From DTFZ01 sp964510055 (lineage in GTDB: Bacteria; Bacillota; Clostridia; Christensenellales; SZUA-584), in NCBI GenBank assembly GCA_964510055.1, contig CAZDZY010000099.1, positions 1-11,190 on the forward strand: DNA of 11,190 nucleotides, given 5' to 3'. Shown here piece after piece: positions 6,012-11,190 of the stretch (the stretch's first letter is position 1; every line of letters starts with the position of its first letter). The notes under the pieces were generated by a model that was not told the DNA's origin, searched no databases, and saw nothing but the letters and a program-made list of their open reading frames with translations. The position numbers and the translations under genes are program-made.

Positions 6012-7019
6012 ATGTTTCGATTTTATCCGTCAAAAGTATATGTGGAAACAGGCTGCGAAAAGTATTCTCTGGGAAAACAACTTATTAAAAAGTATTCGGA
6101 TCTCGGCACCGAAATAATAGAGATCGATAGCCATAACAGGATACCAGAGGCTAGAGAGATGCCAAACAGCAAATTCCCGAAGATGAAAGATTATCTCGTA
6201 CTCGGAATAAGAAAATCTCTTACATACAGAAAAAACAACAAGACGTCCGATTTCCTTGTTCCGTATACGTCTTCGGGATGCGCGGCTATGTGCATGTACT
6301 GTTATCTTGTCTGCACATATTACAACTGTTCTTACCTGCGCGTGTTCGTAAACCGGCAGCAGATGATGAAGAAGCTTAAAGAGTCCGCGGAAAAATATCC
6401 CGGAAGCGTGTTTGAGATAGGCAGCAATTCGGACCTTGTTATGGAAAACTCGGTGAGCGGCAGTTTAGAGTGGACAGTGAGGGAGTTCGCGGACGTTAAA
6501 AACGCCCGCCTTACGCTTCCTACAAAATTTAATATGATAGATACACTTCTAAATATTGACCACGGCAGAAATATTACTATAAGGATGAGCCTTAATCCGC
6601 AGGAAATAATACGAAAGGTCGAATTCCGCACATCTGATCTTGACGAGCGCATCGAAGCTGTCAATAAACTCTATAAAGCGGAATATGACGTCGGTATACT
6701 CGTAGCACCTATTATACTTATTGACGGCTATGAGCAGATGTACGAGAAACTGTTTCAAACCATGGCTGAAAAGCTGCTTCCCGAGGTGCTGGGTGACGTG
6801 CTTATAGAGATAATATTCATGACTTACGGTACTGTGACAAAAGCCATAAACGAAGAGGCCTTCCCGAACGCGATAAACCTTTATAATGAAAATACAATGT
6901 CGTACTGCGGCAGGAGCAGGTATGGATATAATCCCGCAGAGAAAGAAAAAGCTTCTGCTTTCTTAAGAGATAGCATTGCCCGCAATCTGCCGGGCGCAAG
7001 GATCGCATATATAGTCTGA
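6012..7019 (+). CDS. Spore photoproduct lyase family radical SAM protein
   Basis: This protein of 335 residues is homologous to SplB over its whole length. SplB uses a 4Fe-4S cluster and S-adenosylmethionine to reverse the 5-thyminyl-5,6-dihydrothymine UV lesion of spore DNA. Here FYPSKVYVE (4-12), IRKSL (66-70), the radical SAM motif C90-x3-C94-x2-C97 with Tyr at 96 and 98, FVN (112-114), TKF, MSLN, LVAPI and a C-terminal LPGARIAYI all align with family positions. Two features are unlike Bacillus SplB: the catalytic H-donor Cys in the FEASCTSD segment is replaced (FEIGSNSD, S138), and two extra cysteines (C101, C106) follow the cluster motif. It may therefore be a divergent lyase subfamily with a changed mechanism or substrate. 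I choose ATG 6012 because GGGAGGGG (6002-6009) precedes it; ATGs at 5991 and 6000 have no comparable site. It appears monocistronic. Confidence 0.85.
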   Translation: MFRFYPSKVYVETGCEKYSLGKQLIKKYSDLGTEIIEIDSHNRIPEAREMPNSKFPKMKDYLVLGIRKSLTYRKNNKTSDFLVPYTSSGCAAMCMYCYLVCTYYNCSYLRVFVNRQQMMKKLKESAEKYPGSVFEIGSNSDLVMENSVSGSLEWTVREFADVKNARLTLPTKFNMIDTLLNIDHGRNITIRMSLNPQEIIRKVEFRTSDLDERIEAVNKLYKAEYDVGILVAPIILIDGYEQMYEKLFQTMAEKLLPEVLGDVLIEIIFMTYGTVTKAINEEAFPNAINLYNENTMSYCGRSRYGYNPAEKEKASAFLRDSIARNLPGARIAYIV

Positions 7020-7027
7020 GCGGAATA

Positions 7028-7061
7028 CCGGCTGCCGGGCCTGGGCAGCCCGGCAAGCCGG
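7028..7061. terminator. Strong hairpin between convergent genes, probable bidirectional terminator
   Basis: CCGGCT (7028-7033) pairs with AGCCGG (7056-7061), and GCCGGGC (7034-7040) pairs with GCCCGGC (7048-7054). This makes a 13-bp GC-rich stem with one bulged A (7055) and a 7-nt loop. It lies 8 nt after the lyase stop and before the convergent aldo/keto reductase end. Neither side has a proper T-tract, so it may act as a transcript 3'-end stabiliser or pause site. A second small inverted repeat, GATTAT (7061-7066) with ATAATC (7072-7077), adjoins it. Confidence 0.55.
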
Positions 7062-7099
7062 ATTATTCATCATAATCGATCGATGTATCCGTAAAAAGA

Positions 7100-8107
7100 T
7101 CAAACAATAGAATCAAGCATTGCCATGTGTTCGCAGGAAAGCTGTATATCAGCCGCCGCGACATCTTCGAGGTATTGTTCCTTTTTGCTGAACCCGAGTA
7201 TCGGAATTATCTGCGGACTTTGGCGCAGCATCCACGCGAGCACGAGCTGGTTGCCGGTTAAGCCGAGCTCAGCCGAAAGCCTGTCGACAAGTTCAAGCTT
7301 CTTATGATTTATACCGCTGTCATATAAATGCCGGTTGTAGTAATTTGCGCGTTTTGCTTTATCTCCGTATATTCCTTTTAAAAGCGGCGAATACGCGAGA
7401 AACGCCATACCGCTTTCAGCTGCGTAGTCCAGCATTTCTTGATCCCCGTGATGTGTGATGCCCGTATCCGCGCCGGGGATTGGGTGGAGATACGAGTACT
7501 CCTGCTGCATAGCGGAGTAAGGGGCTAATCCTTTGGTTTTGCATATCCCGTTCGAGCGTTTTATCCCTCCGGTCGAAATGTTGCTGCATCCTATATAACG
7601 CACCTTGCCTTCTTTTACGAGAGAGTTCAGCGCTTCGAGTGTTTCCCCGAAAGGCGTGTTCGGGTCGTAAACATGCGTGTAATACAGGTCTATATGATCG
7701 GTGTTAAGACGTCTAAGGCTGTCTTCGACGCCCTTGCGGATAACTTGCGCAGACAACCCTTCATATTCCCCGGTTACACGGCTCCAATCTATAGCGCCGT
7801 CCGCCCCGCGTATGCCTTTCAAATCACGGAGACGCCCGCCCACCTTTGTAGCGAGGAAAACCTGTGAACGATTTTTCCTTTCTTTTATCCATCTACTAAT
7901 CACGTTTTCGCTCTCGTCGCCTGTGAATCCGCCGCCCATCCACCACGCGTAGCAGTTAGCCGTATCGAGAAAATTTCCGCCGGCCTCTTTGAAATGGTCG
8001 AGCACTTCGAACGAAGTCTTTTCATCCATCGCCGTTCCCATCATCATGCACCCAAGGCAGACCCTGCTGACCGTTTCGCCTGTTTTACCCAGCGATACTT
8101 GTTTCAT
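7100..8107 (-). CDS. Aldo/keto reductase
   Basis: This 335-residue NADPH-dependent (beta/alpha)8-barrel oxidoreductase of the AKR superfamily reduces aldehydes or ketones in the cytoplasm. The catalytic tetrad is complete: D48 (in FLDTANCY), Y53, K88 (in LATKVGG) and H145 (in YYTHVYD). The substrate-side insertion AWWMGGGFTGDESE (54-67) and the C-terminal cofactor segment IIPILGFSKKEQYLEDV are typical of bacterial members that act on small sugars or carbonyls. The ATG at 8107 is preceded, on the minus strand, by AAGGAG (8115-8120) at 7 nt. It is convergent with the lyase gene and divergent from the MocR-type regulator, which makes control by that regulator likely. Since many MocR regulators deal with vitamin B6, a pyridoxal reductase role is conceivable, but nothing in the sequence proves it. 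Confidence 0.9.
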   Translation of the reverse strand: MKQVSLGKTGETVSRVCLGCMMMGTAMDEKTSFEVLDHFKEAGGNFLDTANCYAWWMGGGFTGDESENVISRWIKERKNRSQVFLATKVGGRLRDLKGIRGADGAIDWSRVTGEYEGLSAQVIRKGVEDSLRRLNTDHIDLYYTHVYDPNTPFGETLEALNSLVKEGKVRYIGCSNISTGGIKRSNGICKTKGLAPYSAMQQEYSYLHPIPGADTGITHHGDQEMLDYAAESGMAFLAYSPLLKGIYGDKAKRANYYNRHLYDSGINHKKLELVDRLSAELGLTGNQLVLAWMLRQSPQIIPILGFSKKEQYLEDVAAADIQLSCEHMAMLDSIV

Positions 8108-8136
8108 ATCCTTACTCCTTTAATAAACAATTTGTT

Positions 8137-8162
8137 GAATATTCTGTATATTAAGAATATAC
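8137..8162. promoter_or_regulatory. Palindromes in the divergent reductase/regulator region (candidate operator)
   Basis: GAATATTC (8137-8144) is a perfect 8-bp palindrome. GTATATTAAGAATATAC (8146-8162) is a perfect 7-bp inverted repeat around AAG. Both lie upstream of the aldo/keto reductase, about 30-55 bp before its start, overlapping where its promoter must be. No clear -35/-10 pair is visible for that gene. Confidence 0.4.
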
Positions 8163-8165
8163 TTT

Positions 8166-8184
8166 AAGTGGTATAAATAAAGTG
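8166..8184 (+). promoter_or_regulatory. Direct repeat AAGTG, candidate MocR-type binding site
   Basis: AAGTG occurs at 8166-8170 and 8180-8184, a 14-bp spacing, in the contexts TTAAGTGG and ATAAAGTGC. MocR/PdxR-type regulators are known to bind direct repeats near their own promoters, and the second copy touches the -35 position of the regulator's promoter. The repeat is short, so confidence is limited. Confidence 0.35.
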
Positions 8185-8199
8185 CCAATAAATCAGAGA

Positions 8200-8205
8200 T
8201 ATAAT
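8200..8205 (+). promoter_or_regulatory. Predicted -10 box of the MocR-type regulator gene
   Basis: A perfect TATAAT lies 20 bp before the ATG at 8226. The -35 position (ATAAAG at 8177-8182) matches poorly, which fits a regulated promoter. The predicted leader is about 14 nt and contains GGGGGGA (8216-8222) as the ribosome binding site. Confidence 0.5.
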
Positions 8206-8225
8206 AGAGCCATTTGGGGGGATCT

Positions 8226-9620
8226 ATGTTTGGACTTAATGTAGACAGGAATTCCGGGGTCTCCATGACTTGCCAGCTTATTGCTCAAATGCGCGAGGCC
8301 ATACTTTACGGAAAGATAGAAGCAAACAGCAAAATGCCGCCTACGAGAAATCTCGCCGGCGAACTGGGCGTTTCGCGCAACACGATAATACAGGTTTACG
8401 AGCAGCTTATAGCTGAAGGTTATTTGAACGGCGTTATCGGCTCGGGCACATACGCGGCCGATCTAGGGGCGCATTTAAAAATAAAAAAACAGCCGGCAAA
8501 TATAGTGCCGGAGGGCACCAGAAGCGAGCGCGATAGAAAGGCTATAGCGTTTTATGCAGGGAATCCGGACGTTTCCGCCTTTCCCCGGACGATGTGGGCA
8601 AAGGCGCTCAAAGAAGCCTGCCTTTACGCAGATAAAGACGCTTTCGGCTATGGCGAACCAAAGGGCAATATAGAACTAAGGAAAGCTTTGGCCGGATATT
8701 TGTACAGGGCTAAAGGCATATACTGCGGGAGCGAGCGCATATTTATAGTGCCCGGCACGTCCGCAGGGCTCGAAATGGTTTCCGCGCTGCTTTATGACGA
8801 AGGATGCTTGGCCGCAGTCGAAGACCCGTGCCTTAAGTTCGTACGCCGCGCTATATCAAAAAACAGTTTTGATGTGATGCCGATAGAGTCAGACTCGCAG
8901 GGGATGAGGACGGAGCTTCTCCCTGAAGGTTCAAATATAAAGATGATATATACTGCACCGTCCCACCAATACCCGCTGGGAGGCGTATTGCCGATAGCGA
9001 GGCGCCTTGACCTGCTCGATTATGCCCGGGATTACGGGGCGTATATCATCGAAGACGATTACGACAGCGAATTCCGTTATGCAGGCGAGCCCATTCAGCC
9101 CCTCTGGAGCCTGGGCGGCGAGAGAGTGATATATCTCGGGAGTTTCAGCAATGTGTTTTCTCCGTCGCTGCGCATGGCCTATATTGTAATGCCTCAAAAT
9201 CTTACGGAACGCATGGAAGCGGTATTAAGAAAGATCAATGTTTGGGTGGGAACTATTGAGCAGATAGCGCTTGCGGATCTAATAGAAAGCAAGCAATTCG
9301 ACCGCCACGTTTACCGCATGAAGCGCCTGTACGACAGGAAGCGCAAGCTTCTTATACGCTGCCTTAAGGAAGCGTTCGGCACGGAAATAATAATATCCGG
9401 AGAACTGGCGGGTTTTTATATCATGATAACGCTGAAGAGGAATATTACGGATGAAGACAGAAAATCCATAACCGAAAACGGGATAGAAGCGGATTACGCC
9501 GAAGACTACGCAGTGATAAAAGGAAAGCATAAAAACAAGGTGGTACTCGGTTACGGAAACTTGAGCGAGGCCGGGATAGAAGAGGGCGTGAAAAGATTGA
9601 GAAACGCGATCAAGATTTGA
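8226..9620 (+). CDS. MocR/PdxR-type GntR regulator with aminotransferase domain lacking the PLP lysine
   Basis: This 464-residue regulator joins an N-terminal GntR winged helix (about 1-75; PPTRNLAGELGVSRNTI at 38-54, then LIAEGYL and GSGTY) to a fold-type I aminotransferase domain (about 105-464). The domain keeps YGEPKGNIELRKALAGYL, GTSAG, TAPSHQYPLGG and the cofactor segment EDDYDSEFRY. The Schiff-base segment, normally GSFSK-x-L-x-P-x-LR, reads GSFSNVFSPSLRMAY, with Asn (AAT, 9150-9152, residue 309) in place of Lys. Covalent PLP binding as internal aldimine should therefore be impossible, although non-covalent binding of PLP or another ligand remains possible. I place the start at ATG 8226 behind GGGGGGA; an in-frame TTG at 8214 would consume the ribosome binding site. 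It is divergent from the aldo/keto reductase, its probable target, and probably regulates itself. Confidence 0.88.
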   Translation: MFGLNVDRNSGVSMTCQLIAQMREAILYGKIEANSKMPPTRNLAGELGVSRNTIIQVYEQLIAEGYLNGVIGSGTYAADLGAHLKIKKQPANIVPEGTRSERDRKAIAFYAGNPDVSAFPRTMWAKALKEACLYADKDAFGYGEPKGNIELRKALAGYLYRAKGIYCGSERIFIVPGTSAGLEMVSALLYDEGCLAAVEDPCLKFVRRAISKNSFDVMPIESDSQGMRTELLPEGSNIKMIYTAPSHQYPLGGVLPIARRLDLLDYARDYGAYIIEDDYDSEFRYAGEPIQPLWSLGGERVIYLGSFSNVFSPSLRMAYIVMPQNLTERMEAVLRKINVWVGTIEQIALADLIESKQFDRHVYRMKRLYDRKRKLLIRCLKEAFGTEIIISGELAGFYIMITLKRNITDEDRKSITENGIEADYAEDYAVIKGKHKNKVVLGYGNLSEAGIEEGVKRLRNAIKI

Positions 9621-9656
9621 TACACCCTCTTTCGCCTGTTTATAAAAAGGAGCTTG

Positions 9657-9665
9657 TGTTATAAT
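9657..9665 (+). promoter_or_regulatory. Extended -10 promoter immediately upstream of the rRNA methyltransferase start
   Basis: TGTTATAAT (9657-9665) is a perfect TGnTATAAT extended -10 element. The expected transcription start, about 7 nt downstream, falls at or within a base or two of the ATG at 9673. The -35 region (TGTTTA, 9637-9642) is weak, as is common with extended -10 promoters. Confidence 0.55.
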
Positions 9666-9672
9666 CGCTGAT

Positions 9673-11025
9673 ATGCTGAACAAAAACGATATTATTGAAT
9701 TGAATATAGACGACCTTACAGTTGAGGGCGCGGGCATCGGCAGGTATGAGGGAATAGCCGTTTTCGTGCCCCGCGCTCTTCCCGGGGAAACAGTAAAGGT
9801 AAAGGTGATAAAGCTCACGAAAAGCTACGCGGTGGGGAAGCTTCTTGAAATAATACAGCCTTCTGACGAGCGCACCGAACCGTTCTGCCGGTCATTCGAA
9901 ACGTGCGGCGGGTGCACGCTCCAGCATCTTTCATATAAAGGGCAGCTCGATTATAAAAGCAGATATGTTCAACAATGCTTTAAAAGGCTCGGGGGAATAG
10001 AGATAGACAAGCCCGAAATAATACCGGCGGACAATATAAGGGATTACAGGAACAAGGCGTCGTTTCCGGTATCATCTGCGGACGGGAAAGTTGAAGCCGG
10101 GTTTTACGCGCCGCGCAGCCACAAGCTGGTGGCGGCAAACTGCCCGATACAGAAGCGGCAGATAAACGATATTAAAAAAGCCGTGATAAAATGGGCAAAC
10201 GAAGAAAAAGTTAAGGCGTATGATGAAGAAAAAGATTCGGGCACGTTTAGGCATATCATAGGCAGGCAGGCGTCAAACGGAGACTTGATGGCCGGAATGG
10301 TTTTAAAGAATAAAAAAATAGATGAGGAATCACTTATATCAGCCATTAAAGATATTGACGGCCTGAAAAGTATCGTCGTAAATATCAACGATAAGAAGAC
10401 GAACGCCATACTGGNNNNNNNNNNCGATGAGGAACATGTTATATACGGCGACTCTTATATAACCGAGAGCTTTGACGGTTTATCTTTCAGGGCGGGGCTT
10501 TCGAGTTTCCTTCAGATAAACCATGAACAGGCCGAAAAGTTATATATAACCGCTATGGATTTTGCGGATATAACAAAGGATGACACTGTATTCGATCTGT
10601 TCTGCGGAATAGGAACGCTTTCGCTGCTTGCCGCAAGGAAGGCGAAGCAGGTAATAGGAATAGAATACGTGCAAAGCGCTGTAAAAAACGCAAAAGAAAA
10701 CGCGGCTTTAAACCGCATTGAAAACGCGTGGTTTATAGCGGGCGACGCGGAGAAGATGCTGGGTGAGGGAGTAAAGATTGCGGGCAGCCCCGATATAGTA
10801 ATACTCGATCCGCCGCGAAAAGGATGCGAAAGAAGCCTCATCGAAAAGATTACAGAGTTAACGCCGAAGAAAATAGTCTACGTTTCCTGCGACCCGGCAA
10901 CGCTCGCGAGGGACGCGGCGCTATTTGCAGGCGGTGGATACAGGCTGGATGAGGTGAAAGCGGTAGATATGTTCCCGCATACGACGCACGTTGAGACGGT
11001 CACTTTGATAACAAGGGTGAAATAG
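9673..11025 (+). CDS. rlmD: 23S rRNA (uracil-C5)-methyltransferase RlmD/RlmCD (RumA/TrmA family)
   Basis: This enzyme of about 450 residues makes 5-methyluridine in 23S rRNA using S-adenosylmethionine; many Bacillota homologues modify two sites (RlmCD). It has an N-terminal TRAM RNA-binding domain (about 1-62, IDDLTVEGAGIGRYEG), iron-sulfur cluster cysteines C72, C78, C81 and C157, the SAM motif FDLFCGIGTLSL, the substrate motif ILDPPRKGC, and the catalytic YVSCDPATLARD (nucleophile C406 as given). It closes with the family ending FPHTTHVETV. A run of ten N (10415-10424) replaces residues around 248-251. The given length keeps the frame, but a single base (CTGGxC) would give ILGDEEHVIYG, closer to the family, so the true gap may be 1 nt. 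No ribosome binding site lies at normal distance before ATG 9673: AAGGAG (9647-9652) is 20 nt away, so leaderless translation is likely. Confidence 0.93.
   Translation: MLNKNDIIELNIDDLTVEGAGIGRYEGIAVFVPRALPGETVKVKVIKLTKSYAVGKLLEIIQPSDERTEPFCRSFETCGGCTLQHLSYKGQLDYKSRYVQQCFKRLGGIEIDKPEIIPADNIRDYRNKASFPVSSADGKVEAGFYAPRSHKLVAANCPIQKRQINDIKKAVIKWANEEKVKAYDEEKDSGTFRHIIGRQASNGDLMAGMVLKNKKIDEESLISAIKDIDGLKSIVVNINDKKTNAILXXXXDEEHVIYGDSYITESFDGLSFRAGLSSFLQINHEQAEKLYITAMDFADITKDDTVFDLFCGIGTLSLLAARKAKQVIGIEYVQSAVKNAKENAALNRIENAWFIAGDAEKMLGEGVKIAGSPDIVILDPPRKGCERSLIEKITELTPKKIVYVSCDPATLARDAALFAGGGYRLDEVKAVDMFPHTTHVETVTLITRVK
10415..10424. other. Assembly gap of ten N inside rlmD
   Basis: Ten consecutive N lie within the coding region between the codons for ATA CTG G.. 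and ..C GAT GAG. The round number suggests a placeholder rather than a measured length. The reading frame continues on both sides. Confidence 0.98.
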
Positions 11026-11038
11026 TAAATGTGTAGAA

Positions 11039-11068
11039 AAACCTTGAAATAAAGGCTTTCCGGGGTTT
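11039..11068 (-). terminator. Hairpin downstream of rlmD, best as a minus-strand terminator
   Basis: AAACCTTG (11039-11046) pairs with CGGGGTTT (11061-11068), including two G-U pairs. AAA (11047-11049) pairs with TTT (11057-11059), leaving a bulged C and a 7-nt loop. On the minus strand the stem is followed by TTTTTCT (complement of 11035-11041), the form of an intrinsic terminator for transcripts arriving from beyond 11190. On the plus strand no T-tract follows, so it may serve rlmD only weakly. Confidence 0.45.
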
Positions 11069-11190
11069 AAGAGTAAAAATTCGAAGTGATGAAATCGTGA
11101 GAATATCTGTTCGTGGAACAAGTCCAAAGGCATGATTTTGAACGTGACAGAGCGATTTAGATAACATGGGTTTGCGTGTGGTCGATTTAG
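11069..11190. other. Non-coding tail without recognised gene
   Basis: No credible reading frame crosses this stretch on either strand. It contains a small hairpin, TGTTC/GAACA (11108-11120), and two exact copies of CGATTTAG (11153-11160 and 11183-11190) with a 30-bp period, the second ending exactly at the window edge. It could be the leader of the next transcription unit, a non-coding RNA or the flank of an integrated element; the sequence does not decide. Confidence 0.4.

Noticed and set aside
8214..8225. In-frame TTG start for the MocR-type regulator
   Set aside because: It would turn the GGGGGGA ribosome binding site into coding sequence; the ATG at 8226 is well served by that site.
8226..9620. 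Reading the gene as a plain aminotransferase or as a pseudogene
   Set aside because: The GntR winged helix is complete and fused in frame, and there are no stops or frameshifts; only the PLP lysine is missing.
9279..9818. A 179-codon open frame on the minus strand
   Set aside because: It is antisense to two well-supported genes, crosses their intergenic promoter, and its translation shows no recognisable domain.
11026..11190. Start of an integrated mobile element as a firm call
   Set aside because: No integrase, duplicated attachment core or cargo gene is visible within the 165 bases; kept only as a hypothesis.
11069..11190. A known riboswitch or small RNA class
   Set aside because: I could not match the stretch to any class I know; the only structures seen are a 5-bp hairpin and an 8-bp direct repeat.

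Overview
The window looks like chromosomal DNA from an anaerobic, probably spore-forming member of the Bacillota, most likely class Clostridia. The evidence is a group B-type [FeFe] hydrogenase, a spore photoproduct lyase family protein, strong AGGAGG-type ribosome binding sites, frequent ATA and AGG codons, and AT-rich sigma-A-like promoters between genes of intermediate base composition. I cannot name a genus. A run of 10 N at 10415-10424 shows that this is a draft or metagenomic assembly. No gap between genes exceeds about 165 bases. I see no tRNA, rRNA, CRISPR array, insertion sequence or transposase.

Layout, left to right: (1) the start of a PadR-family repressor on the minus strand, cut by the window edge, with its own promoter; (2) a tightly packed plus-strand operon at 363-3279, encoding a family 6-type (hypoxanthine/deoxyinosine) DNA glycosylase, a group B-like [FeFe] hydrogenase and a GT4 glycosyltransferase; (3) a second coupled pair at 3426-5911, encoding an FAD-dependent oxidoreductase with a C-terminal Rieske domain and a tocopherol cyclase-family protein; (4) a stand-alone spore photoproduct lyase family radical SAM gene, 6012-7019; (5) an aldo/keto reductase on the minus strand, 7100-8107, convergent with (4) and divergent from (6); (6) a MocR/PdxR-type GntR-aminotransferase regulator, 8226-9620; (7) a TrmA/RlmD-family RNA uracil-C5 methyltransferase, 9673-11025; (8) a non-coding tail, 11026-11190.

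How the parts may work together: the first operon joins DNA repair, redox and glycosylation functions that have no obvious common pathway. The Rieske/tocopherol cyclase pair shares one base between stop and start, so its two products probably act together, perhaps on a prenylated or isoprenoid lipid, but the substrate is unknown. The aldo/keto reductase and the MocR-type regulator share a 118-bp divergent intergenic region with a perfect inverted repeat and a direct repeat, so the regulator may control the reductase.

The most notable points are two active-site departures in otherwise intact proteins. The MocR-family regulator has Asn (residue 309) where the PLP Schiff-base Lys is expected. 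The spore photoproduct lyase homologue keeps its radical SAM cysteines but has Ser (residue 138) where the H-donor Cys of Bacillus SplB lies, plus two extra cysteines just after the cluster motif. Also worth attention are the Rieske/tocopherol cyclase pair, mutually exclusive hairpins over the lyase ribosome binding site, and a probable leaderless start of the rRNA methyltransferase. I did not find a clearly new multi-gene defence or mobile system.
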